Shown: positions 18,337 to 24,812 of the stretch, piece by piece
Layout: the number at the start of each line of letters is the position of its first letter
How positions within the stretch are numbered: the stretch's first letter is position 1
NCBI GenBank assembly: GCA_049642385.1
Contig: JBAROU010000175.1
Span: forward strand, 1-24,812
Direction: 5' to 3'
Source of the DNA: JBAROU01 sp049642385
GTDB lineage: Bacteria; Chloroflexota; Dehalococcoidia; DSTF01; RBG-16-68-14
Length of the DNA stretch: 24,812 nucleotides
Notes under the pieces: generated by a model
What the model was told of the DNA's origin: nothing
Databases searched by the model: none
What the model saw: the letters and a program-made list of their open reading frames with translations, nothing else
Made by a program: the position numbers and the translations under genes

Positions 18337-19424
18337 TGGCGCGACGGCTCGTAATCGTCGGTGGCATCGCAGTCGTCTTCTTTCTTGTCATCATCTCGAT
18401 CGCTTACCGGGCAATCCCCCAGCCGATCATCGAGATCAAGGGGGAGACGCTCTGGGAGGTCGGTCCCTTACCGATCCGAAACACGCTGCTCACGTCCTGG
18501 GCCGTTGTCGTGCTGCTTGTTACGCTGGCGTACTTCTCCGGCCGCAACTTGAAATGGATCCCGAGCGGCTGGCAAAACTTCATCGAAACGGTGGTCGAGG
18601 GTATCCACTCGCTCGTCGTGAACACGGCGGGCGAGACGTACGGCAGGCGTTTCTTCTGGGTGATCGCCACGTTCCTGATCTATATCACCGTCTCGAACTG
18701 GTTCGCGCTGCTGCCGATCTTCAACGCCGTCGGCAAGGTGGAACCACTGGGCCCAGCGGAGGGCGAGTTCCATGAGCATGCCGTCGTCGTCCAGAGCGCC
18801 GGCATATCATTGATCAACTTCCGCTCGAAGTTAATCGATATCGAGGTGGACGAAGCTGCCTGCGACGGTATGGCGGGTGAGGAGAAGGCCGGGTGCGTGG
18901 AACACGCTCGAACAGAGGCGATCGCCACCGCGAGGGAAGAGAACAACGTGGGCGACGACGAGGAGCTGGCGATCCTGGCGCCCTATTTCCGGAGCGTGAA
19001 CACGGACCTCATGTCACCGCTGGCGCTCGCCATCGCGTCCGCGATCTTCGTCGAATACTGGGGAATCAGCACCCTGGGGGTGCTGGCGTACGGAGGCAAG
19101 TTCTTTAACGTGCGCCGGCTGCGGCGGGGCAACCTGATGGGCATTCTGGACCTGTTCGTCGGTGTTCTGGAGTTCATCGCAGAGGTCGCCCGCCTGATCA
19201 GCTTCACCTTCCGTCTCTTCGGCAACATGCTTGCAGGCGAGATCTTGCTGCTGGTGATGACGTTCTTGCTGCCTTTCGCCTTCGTGATATTAAGTGGGTT
19301 CTACGGCCTGGAGATCTTCGTAGGGTTGATCCAGGCCTTCGTGTTTGGGATGCTAACGCTCGTCTTCGGCGTCCTGGCCGTTTCGGAACACGGCGGGGAC
19401 CATGCTGAAGAAGGAGGCCATTAA
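18333..19424 (+). CDS. atpB: ATP synthase Fo subunit a, with a long hydrophilic insert
   Basis: Stator part of the proton channel. 363 residues against about 240-290 in most bacteria. The essential Arg is R294 in FRLFGNMLAGE, and the late-helix Gln is Q334 in GLIQAF, so the channel should work. The excess length is mostly a charged segment between residues about 133 and 220 (two Cys, C177 and C188, and many Glu/Asp), placed between an early membrane span ending SNWFALLPIF and the span starting SPLALAIASAIFVEYW. The C terminus is His/Glu-rich (HGGDHAEEGGH). The ATG overlaps the stop of the preceding accessory gene (ATGA). Inserts at this position are known from related phyla to my recollection; their role is not established. 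Confidence 0.96.
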   Translation: MMARRLVIVGGIAVVFFLVIISIAYRAIPQPIIEIKGETLWEVGPLPIRNTLLTSWAVVVLLVTLAYFSGRNLKWIPSGWQNFIETVVEGIHSLVVNTAGETYGRRFFWVIATFLIYITVSNWFALLPIFNAVGKVEPLGPAEGEFHEHAVVVQSAGISLINFRSKLIDIEVDEAACDGMAGEEKAGCVEHARTEAIATAREENNVGDDEELAILAPYFRSVNTDLMSPLALAIASAIFVEYWGISTLGVLAYGGKFFNVRRLRRGNLMGILDLFVGVLEFIAEVARLISFTFRLFGNMLAGEILLLVMTFLLPFAFVILSGFYGLEIFVGLIQAFVFGMLTLVFGVLAVSEHGGDHAEEGGH

Positions 19425-19432
19425 GCGCAGCC

Positions 19433-19469
19433 CGGGGCGACGCGCCCCGATGGAGCACAGCTAAGGAGG
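19433..19469 (+). promoter_or_regulatory. Hairpin and strong ribosome binding site before atpE
   Basis: In the 49-base atpB-atpE gap, CGGGGCG/CGCCCCG (19433-19439 and 19443-19449, loop ACG) is followed by the full consensus AGGAGG (19464-19469), 4 bases before the ATG. Such an arrangement suits higher yield of the c subunit, which is needed in many copies. Confidence 0.5.
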
Positions 19470-19473
19470 AACC

Positions 19474-19737
19474 ATGGACTTAGTACCATTCTTGCCGCTG
19501 CTGGAGTTCACCGACGACTCGATGCGATTTATCGGCGCCGGCATGGCGATCGGCCTCGGTGCGCTCGGGCCAGCCATTGGTATCGGCTGGCTGGTGTCGA
19601 AGGCGATGGAGGCGTTGGGGCGCAACCCGGAAGCGCAGCCGGTGATCCAGACAAATATGATTCTGGGCATCGCCTTCGCCGAGGCAATCGCGATTTACGC
19701 GCTCGTCGTGGCCGTCATGATCGGCTTCGTCTTTTAG
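19474..19737 (+). CDS. atpE: ATP synthase Fo subunit c (c-ring, proton type)
   Basis: 87 residues, two membrane helices joined by the polar loop GRNPEAQ (49-55). The ion-binding carboxylate is Glu70 in GIAFAEAIAIY. The residue after it is Ala, and helix 1 (GLGALGPAIGIG) has no Gln at the sodium-ligand position, so proton rather than sodium coupling is inferred. The N-terminal extension MDLVPFLPLLEFTDD is slightly longer than usual and may line the periplasmic end. Preceded by the strongest ribosome binding site in the operon. Confidence 0.97.
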   Translation: MDLVPFLPLLEFTDDSMRFIGAGMAIGLGALGPAIGIGWLVSKAMEALGRNPEAQPVIQTNMILGIAFAEAIAIYALVVAVMIGFVF

Positions 19738-19775
19738 AACCTGGAACGATACAGCTCGACTGAAGAGGGCGCATT

Positions 19776-20273
19776 ATGGATGAACTCGGGATCAATCTGC
19801 CGCTGTTGGTGGCGCAGGTCATCAACTTCTTCATCGTGCTGGTCGCGCTGCGGTTGTTCCTGTACAAGCCCGTGCTCGCCATGCTCGACCGGCGCGCTCA
19901 GCGCGTGCGCGAGGGCCTGGACGCGGCGGAGGAGTCGAAGGAGCACGCATCGGCGGCCGAGCAGGAGATGACAGGGCAGATCGAGGAAGCGCGCCGGCAG
20001 GGCCAGGCGTTGATCGCCCAGGCCCAGGAAGCGTCGAATCGAGTGCAGGAGGAGGCGCGCAACCAGGCCCGGCGCGAGGCCGAGGTGCTGCTGGAGCGCG
20101 CCCGCGGTGAGATCCAGCTCGAGCGCGACCAGGCGATCGCCGAGCTGCGGCGCGAGTTCGCCGACCTGACGGTGAACGCCGCGGAGAAGGTGATCAGCCA
20201 ATCCCTGGACCGCGATGCGCACCGCCGCCTGATCGACGAGGTGCTTGCAGAATCCACGTTCGGAGAGAACTAG
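19776..20273 (+). CDS. atpF: ATP synthase Fo subunit b
   Basis: 165 residues, the usual length. One N-terminal membrane span (about 8-28, LPLLVAQVINFFIVLVALRLF) followed by KPVLAMLDRRAQRVREGLDAAE, a long charged coiled coil, and a C-terminal part that would contact subunit delta. It forms the peripheral stalk. No b' paralogue is present, so a homodimer is expected. GAGG lies 7 bases before the ATG; the next gene begins immediately after its TAG. Confidence 0.95.
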   Translation: MDELGINLPLLVAQVINFFIVLVALRLFLYKPVLAMLDRRAQRVREGLDAAEESKEHASAAEQEMTGQIEEARRQGQALIAQAQEASNRVQEEARNQARREAEVLLERARGEIQLERDQAIAELRREFADLTVNAAEKVISQSLDRDAHRRLIDEVLAESTFGEN

Positions 20274-20813
20274 GTGCTGCGAGACCTGGCTGCGAAGCGC
20301 TACGCGCAGGCCTGCTTCGAGCTTGCGGTAGAGCACAACGAGCTCGACCGTTGGGAATCGGACCTGACAACGCTCGCCGCGGTGCTCGAGACGGCGGGAG
20401 CGCTCGACTTCGTCGACAGTCGCAAGGTGACGAACGAGGCAAAGGAGTCGTTCCTGCGGCGCACACTGGAGGAGCCCACGCCGCTGGTGTGGAACCTGGT
20501 GCGGCTGCTGGCCGGCAAGAGGCGGCTGGGACTACTCCCGCAGATCGCGGAGCAGTTTCAGGTCCTGCTCGATGAGCACCGGGGGATCGCCCATGCGGAA
20601 GTGCTTACGGCCGTCGCGCTGGGGGATGACGACCGCGCGTCGCTCACACAGCGGCTCTCGGAGCTGACGGGCAAGCAGGTCACACTGGAAGTACACGAAG
20701 AGCCGGCGATTTTGGGCGGCCTGGTTGCACGCATCGGCGACCGGCTGATCGACGGCAGCACACGAAGCAAACTGATCGCGCTCAAGCGCCAGCTCGCGGG
20801 GGCGACCCGCTAG
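20274..20813 (+). CDS. atpH: ATP synthase F1 subunit delta
   Basis: 179 residues. The N-terminal helical domain starts LRDLAAKRYAQACFELAVE, and the C-terminal family signature is PAILGGLVARIGDRLIDGSTRSKLIALKRQL (about 143-173). It links the peripheral stalk to the top of the alpha3beta3 head. It starts with GTG directly after the atpF stop; GGAGAG inside the end of atpF serves as ribosome binding site, so the two are translationally coupled. Confidence 0.94.
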   Translation: MLRDLAAKRYAQACFELAVEHNELDRWESDLTTLAAVLETAGALDFVDSRKVTNEAKESFLRRTLEEPTPLVWNLVRLLAGKRRLGLLPQIAEQFQVLLDEHRGIAHAEVLTAVALGDDDRASLTQRLSELTGKQVTLEVHEEPAILGGLVARIGDRLIDGSTRSKLIALKRQLAGATR

Positions 20814-20836
20814 CACAGACGACCGGGGGTACGCAT

Positions 20837-22378
20837 ATGGCAGTACGACCAGAAGAGATCACATCGATCCTCAAGGAGCAGATCGAGAAGTTCGGCGCGG
20901 AGATAACGTCGACGAACGTCGGCACCGTTGTCGATGCCGGCGACGGCATCGCGCGCGTGCACGGTCTCTCGAGTGTCATGGCCGGCGAGCTTGTCGAGTT
21001 CCCGAACAACATCATGGGGCTCGCGCTCAACCTCGAGGAGGAGAGCGTGGGCGCGATGATCCTTGGCGACTACAGCCAGATCAAAGAGGGCGACGAAGTA
21101 CGCGCCACCGGCCGCATCGCTGAGGTGCCGGTCGGTGAGGCGCTTATTGGGCGCGTCGTCGATGGGCTGGGCAACCCGATCGACGGCAAGGGGCCGATCA
21201 GCACCGAGAAGACCCTCGCCGTGGAGCGCATCGCGCCGGACGTGACCAAGCGTCAGGGCGTGGACACGCCGGTGCAGACCGGCATCAAGGCGATCGACGC
21301 GATGACGCCGATCGGGCGCGGACAGCGCCAGCTGATCATCGGCGACCGCTCGACGGGCAAGTCCGCGCTGGGCATCGACACCATCCTGAACCAGAGAGGC
21401 GGCGACCTGATCTGCGTGTACGTAGCAATCGGCCAGAAGGCCTCGAAGGTTGCACAGGTCGTCGGCGTCCTCGAAGAGCATGGGGCGATGGAGCACACGA
21501 TCGTCGTCTCCTCGTCGGCTGCCGAATCGGCCGCGCTGCAGTTCCTGGCGCCCTATGCCGGCTGCGCGATGGGCGAGTTCTTCATGGAGCAGGGCAAGGA
21601 CGCTCTCGTCGTGTATGACGACCTCTCGAAGCACGGCTGGGCGTATCGCCAGATTTCGCTGCTGCTGCGACGCCCACCCGGGCGCGAGGCCTACCCGGGC
21701 GATGTGTTTTACCTGCACAGCCGTCTGCTGGAGCGCGCGGCGAAGCTCTCGGACGCGGGAGGCGGCGGCTCGCTGACGGCGCTACCGATCATCGAGACGC
21801 AGCAGGGCGACGTGTCGGCCTACATCCCGTCCAATGTCTGGTCGATTACGGACGGGCAGATCTTCCTGGAAGGCGACCTGTTCAACGCCGGTATCCGGCC
21901 CGCGATCAACGCCGGTAACTCGGTGTCCCGCGTGGGCGGCGACGCGCAGCGCCGCGCGATGCGCCAGGTGGTGCGTCAGCTGCGATTGGACCTGGCACAG
22001 TTCCGCGAGCTGCAGGCGTTCGCGCAGTTCGGCACCGCCGAGCTCGACCCGTCGACGCGACGCCAGCTCGACCGCGGGCTGCGACTGCAGGAGATCCTGA
22101 AGCAGCCGCAGTACCAGCCGCTGTCGCTGGAACGACAGGTGATGATCATCTACGCCGGTACGCGCGGCCTGATCGACGACGTCCCGGTGGAGAAGGTAGC
22201 GGAGTTCGAACAGGGGCTGTACCAGTACGTTGAGGCGAACCAGCCGGAGATCGGCACGTCGATCACGGAGACAAACGAGCTATCGCCCGAGATCGAGCAG
22301 AAACTCGAGGCCGCGATCCGTGAGTTCAAGCAGACCGCGGGCTACGGGTCAACGGCGCCCGCCGGGGCGACCGCGTAA
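20837..22378 (+). CDS. atpA: ATP synthase F1 subunit alpha, variant P-loop
   Basis: Non-catalytic nucleotide-binding subunit, 513 residues. The P-loop is GDRSTGKS at 169-176; most alpha subunits have GDRQTGKT, so positions 172 and 176 are both Ser here. The arginine finger is kept (Arg365 in SVSRVGG). Other landmarks: VYDDLSKHGWAYRQISLLLRRPPGREAYPGD, SNVWSITDGQIFLE (Trp where Ile or Val is usual) and DLFNAGIRPAINAG. The N-terminal ITSILKEQIEKF helix that binds delta is present. GGGGGT lies 6 bases before the ATG, 23 bases after atpH. Confidence 0.98.
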   Translation: MAVRPEEITSILKEQIEKFGAEITSTNVGTVVDAGDGIARVHGLSSVMAGELVEFPNNIMGLALNLEEESVGAMILGDYSQIKEGDEVRATGRIAEVPVGEALIGRVVDGLGNPIDGKGPISTEKTLAVERIAPDVTKRQGVDTPVQTGIKAIDAMTPIGRGQRQLIIGDRSTGKSALGIDTILNQRGGDLICVYVAIGQKASKVAQVVGVLEEHGAMEHTIVVSSSAAESAALQFLAPYAGCAMGEFFMEQGKDALVVYDDLSKHGWAYRQISLLLRRPPGREAYPGDVFYLHSRLLERAAKLSDAGGGGSLTALPIIETQQGDVSAYIPSNVWSITDGQIFLEGDLFNAGIRPAINAGNSVSRVGGDAQRRAMRQVVRQLRLDLAQFRELQAFAQFGTAELDPSTRRQLDRGLRLQEILKQPQYQPLSLERQVMIIYAGTRGLIDDVPVEKVAEFEQGLYQYVEANQPEIGTSITETNELSPEIEQKLEAAIREFKQTAGYGSTAPAGATA

Positions 22379-22401
22379 GGCGTTCAACCGACTAACCAAC
22401 G

Positions 22402-23268
22402 ATGCCGACCGTACGACAGATCAAACGCCGCATCCGCTCAGTGCAGTCCACCGCCAAGATCACGAAGGCGATGGAGTTGGTCGCCACGTCCAAGATGCGG
22501 CGCGCTCAACAGCGCGCGCTGGCCGGTCGACCGTATGCGGAACGCATGACCTGGGTGCTGGCGGACCTAGCGGAGACGCTGCCCCAGATGGACGCGGAGA
22601 CGCTTCACCCGCTGCTCCGGCCGCGTGAGGTGAAGAACGTCGGCATCGTGCACATCACGCCCAACCGCGGGCTGTGCGGCGGCTTGCCCGGAAACCTGAA
22701 CCGCAAGGCAACGTCGCTCACGCTTGAGCTGGGCAAGCCGGCGGAGCTGGTCGCGATTGGTCGCAAGGGGCGCGACTTCTTTCGCCGCTCGCGCGTGCCG
22801 ATTCGGGCGGAGTTCACGGAGCTGCCGGACTACCCCGATTACAACGAAGTGCTCCCGATCGCGCGGGTGATCATCGACGATTACCTGAAGGGCGAGATCG
22901 ACCAGGTATTCCTGGTCTACGCGTTCTTCGTGAACACCGTGACGCAGGAGCCGCGCGTGCTGCAGCTTCTGCCCATTGAGGCACCCGCCGCCGCAGAGAC
23001 ACACGCCGTCGATTACATCTACGAGCCGAGCCGCGAGGCGGTGCTGAGCGAGCTGCTGCCCCGCTATGTGGAGATGCAGATCTACGAAGCCGTGCTCGAG
23101 GCGATCGCGAGCGAACAATCCGCGCGCATGGTCGCGATGCGCAACGCATCGGACGCGGCGAGTGAAATGATCGAAGTGCTCACCCTCACCTACAACAAGG
23201 CGCGTCAGGAGCAGATCACGAAGGAGCTGCTGGACATCGTCGGTGGGGTCGAGGGGTTGAGTTCGTAG
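22402..23268 (+). CDS. atpG: ATP synthase F1 subunit gamma (central stalk)
   Basis: 288 residues, normal length. The N-terminal helix IKRRIRSVQSTAKITKAMELVATSKMRRAQ and the C-terminal helix AMRNASDAASEMIEVLTLTYNKARQ form the rotating coiled coil; GLCGGLPGNLN marks the Rossmann-like part. No Shine-Dalgarno is visible in the 23 bases between atpA and the ATG, in contrast to its neighbours, so initiation may rely on ribosomes leaving atpA. Confidence 0.96.
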   Translation: MPTVRQIKRRIRSVQSTAKITKAMELVATSKMRRAQQRALAGRPYAERMTWVLADLAETLPQMDAETLHPLLRPREVKNVGIVHITPNRGLCGGLPGNLNRKATSLTLELGKPAELVAIGRKGRDFFRRSRVPIRAEFTELPDYPDYNEVLPIARVIIDDYLKGEIDQVFLVYAFFVNTVTQEPRVLQLLPIEAPAAAETHAVDYIYEPSREAVLSELLPRYVEMQIYEAVLEAIASEQSARMVAMRNASDAASEMIEVLTLTYNKARQEQITKELLDIVGGVEGLSS

Positions 23269-23277
23269 GAGGTTGGC

Positions 23278-24681
23278 ATGGCTGAAGGACATGTGACGCA
23301 GGTGATCGGGACGGTGGTGGACGTAGAGTTCCCGCCCGAAGGGCTGCCGGCGCTCTACAACGCCCTTGAGATCGATATGGACGGCAACAACTTGATCGCG
23401 GAGGTGGAGCAGCACCTGGGGAACAACTGGGTGCGCTGCCTGGCGATGGACACGACGGACGGCCTCCGCCGCGGCGCGCGCGTCGTCGATACCGGGCGCG
23501 CAATCGCGGTACCGACGGGCCAGGGGACGCTGGGGCGGCTGTTCAACGTGCTCGGGACGCCGCTGGACGGGTTGGGCGAAGTCGCGGGCGAACGGATGCC
23601 GATCCATCGCAAGCCTCCCCCCTTTGAGGAACAGGAGACACAAGTGCAGATCCTGGAGACCGGCCTCAAGGTCGTCGACTTGATCTCACCATTCACGCGC
23701 GGCGGTAAGGTGGGCGCATACGGCGGCGCCGGCGTCGGCAAGACGGTGATCATCCGTGAGCTGATCCACAACATCGCGAAGGAGCACGGTGGCGTCTCGG
23801 TGTTCGCCGGCGTGGGCGAGCGCTCGCGCGAAGGCGAAGAGATGTTGCGCGAGGTGAAGGAGTCGGGCGTCATCGACAAGACGGTGCTGGTGTTCGGGCA
23901 GATGAACGAGCCGCCGGGCGTACGCTTGCGCGTTGGCCTCACCGCCCTGACCATGGCCGAGTATTTCCGCGATGTTGAAGGGCAGGACGTGCTGCTCTTC
24001 ATCGACAACGTCTACCGCTACACGCTCGCCGGCATGGAAGTCTCGGCGCTGCTCGGACGGATGCCATCGGCGGTCGGTTACCAGCCGACGCTCGCGACTG
24101 AGGTGGGCGATCTGGAGGAGCGGATCACAACGACCAAGAAGGGCTCAATCACTTCGTTCCAGGCGGTGTTCGTGCCTGCGGACGACTACACCGATCCGGG
24201 CGTGGCGACGACCTTTGGCCACCTGGACGCGCTGATCACGCTGGAGCGGAGCATCTTCGAGCAAGGGCTCTTCCCGGCGATGGACCCGCTCGTGTCGACA
24301 TCGCGCATCCTCGACCCGAACATCGTCGGACAGGAGCACTACCTGACCGCGCGCGAGGTGCAGCGCGTGCTCCAGCGCTACAAGGACCTGCAGGACATCA
24401 TCGCCATCCTGGGCGTGGAGGAGCTCTCGGACGAGGACAAGCAGGTGGTGGGGCGAGCGCGACGGCTCCAGCGCTTCCTGAGCCAACCGCTGTTCATGGC
24501 CGAGATCTTCACGGGCCTGCCGGGCCAGTACGTCACCACGCGCGAGACGGTGCGCGGTTGCCGCGAGATCCTGGAAGGGAAGCACGACGCGATGCCGGAG
24601 CAGGCCTTCTACCTGATCGGCACGATCGACATGGCGATCGAGAAGGCGGAGCAGATGGCGAAGGAAGGCGCGGAGGCGTAG
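23278..24681 (+). CDS. atpD: ATP synthase F1 subunit beta (catalytic), divergent
   Basis: 467 residues. P-loop GGAGVGKT at 149-156; the catalytic Glu lies in GERSREGEE (usually GERTREGND); Walker B LLFIDNVYRYT (usually IDNIFRFT); ALLGRMPSAVGYQPTLATEVG is conserved. Phe332 in GLFPAMDPLVSTSR replaces the usual Tyr that stacks on adenine, and Val replaces Asp in the usual DPLDSTSR. The C-terminal EELSDEDK corresponds to the DELSEED loop. All residues needed for catalysis seem present, so it should be active. AGGAGG overlapping the atpG stop gives a strong ribosome binding site 5 bases before the ATG. Confidence 0.98.
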   Translation: MAEGHVTQVIGTVVDVEFPPEGLPALYNALEIDMDGNNLIAEVEQHLGNNWVRCLAMDTTDGLRRGARVVDTGRAIAVPTGQGTLGRLFNVLGTPLDGLGEVAGERMPIHRKPPPFEEQETQVQILETGLKVVDLISPFTRGGKVGAYGGAGVGKTVIIRELIHNIAKEHGGVSVFAGVGERSREGEEMLREVKESGVIDKTVLVFGQMNEPPGVRLRVGLTALTMAEYFRDVEGQDVLLFIDNVYRYTLAGMEVSALLGRMPSAVGYQPTLATEVGDLEERITTTKKGSITSFQAVFVPADDYTDPGVATTFGHLDALITLERSIFEQGLFPAMDPLVSTSRILDPNIVGQEHYLTAREVQRVLQRYKDLQDIIAILGVEELSDEDKQVVGRARRLQRFLSQPLFMAEIFTGLPGQYVTTRETVRGCREILEGKHDAMPEQAFYLIGTIDMAIEKAEQMAKEGAEA

Positions 24682-24686
24682 CAGGC

Positions 24687-24812
24687 ATGCCGCTCACTGT
24701 CGAGATCGTCACCGCCGAGCGCGTGGTCTACTCCCAGGAGGGCGTGGATGAGGTCGTCGCGCCGGGCGTGGAGGGCGAGTTTGCGGTGCTGCCGCAACAC
24801 GCGGCCCTCCTC
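24687..24812 (+). CDS. atpC: ATP synthase F1 subunit epsilon, N-terminal part (cut by the window end)
   Basis: The first 42 codons of the epsilon subunit: MPLTVEIVTAERVVYSQEG, then EVVAPGVEGEFAVLPQHAALL, the start of the beta-sandwich domain that sits at the foot of gamma. It begins five bases after atpD, the normal last place in this operon. The C-terminal inhibitory helices are outside the window. Confidence 0.93.
   Translation, partial: MPLTVEIVTAERVVYSQEGVDEVVAPGVEGEFAVLPQHAALL

Noticed and set aside
22567..23643. Minus-strand reading frame opposite atpG and atpD
   Set aside because: Crosses two conserved ATP synthase genes and shows only Arg/His/Leu-rich antisense composition.

Overview
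The window is a compact, GC-rich bacterial chromosome segment with almost no non-coding DNA. The largest gap without a gene is about 170 bp, and no tRNA, rRNA, transposase or CRISPR array was seen. The gene set (type-2 PyrF, DUF951, DUF151 bifunctional-nuclease family, a divergent Prs, a ComB homologue, and an F-type ATP synthase operon whose a subunit has a long insert) fits a member of the Chloroflexota. That placement rests on family knowledge and was not tested by a search.

Left block, minus strand (about 8750 to 1): cinA, a class-A beta-lactamase-like lipoprotein gene, prs, secA, a Nudix-fusion gene and the 5' half of valS. cinA and the lipoprotein gene overlap, and secA and the Nudix gene are coupled through TGATG, so several of these genes are probably co-transcribed. 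The genes serve tRNA charging, protein export, PRPP synthesis, nucleotide clean-up and cell-wall or beta-lactam interaction. Hairpin-rich, REP-like spots lie before valS and before prs.

Centre: a 1272-residue membrane sensor protein (six membrane spans, four PAS modules, GGDEF, GAF, HD-GYP) runs on the plus strand, divergent from cinA. It starts at TTG. Its stop codon overlaps the stop codon of a convergent comB-like gene.

Second plus-strand operon (13507 to 17948): pyrF, a DUF951 gene, two tandem overlapping MFS transporter paralogues and a DUF151 gene. It has a recognisable sigma-70-type promoter at the front and a strong intrinsic terminator at 17972-18002. Two genes in it, pyrF and the second MFS gene, carry palindromic sequence inside the reading frame.

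Right block (18024 to the window end): an extended -10 promoter followed by the F1Fo ATP synthase operon in the canonical order atpI/Z-B-E-F-H-A-G-D-C, with atpC cut by the window edge. The subunits keep their essential residues (a-Arg294, c-Glu70, beta P-loop, alpha arginine finger). They differ from textbook sequences in the alpha P-loop, in the beta adenine-contact aromatic and in the a-subunit insert.

I did not find a clearly new multi-gene system. The best leads are the Nudix plus unknown-domain protein coupled to secA, the tandem MFS pair, the beta-lactamase-fold lipoprotein without a visible Glu166, the ATP synthase variants, and the scattered palindromic elements.
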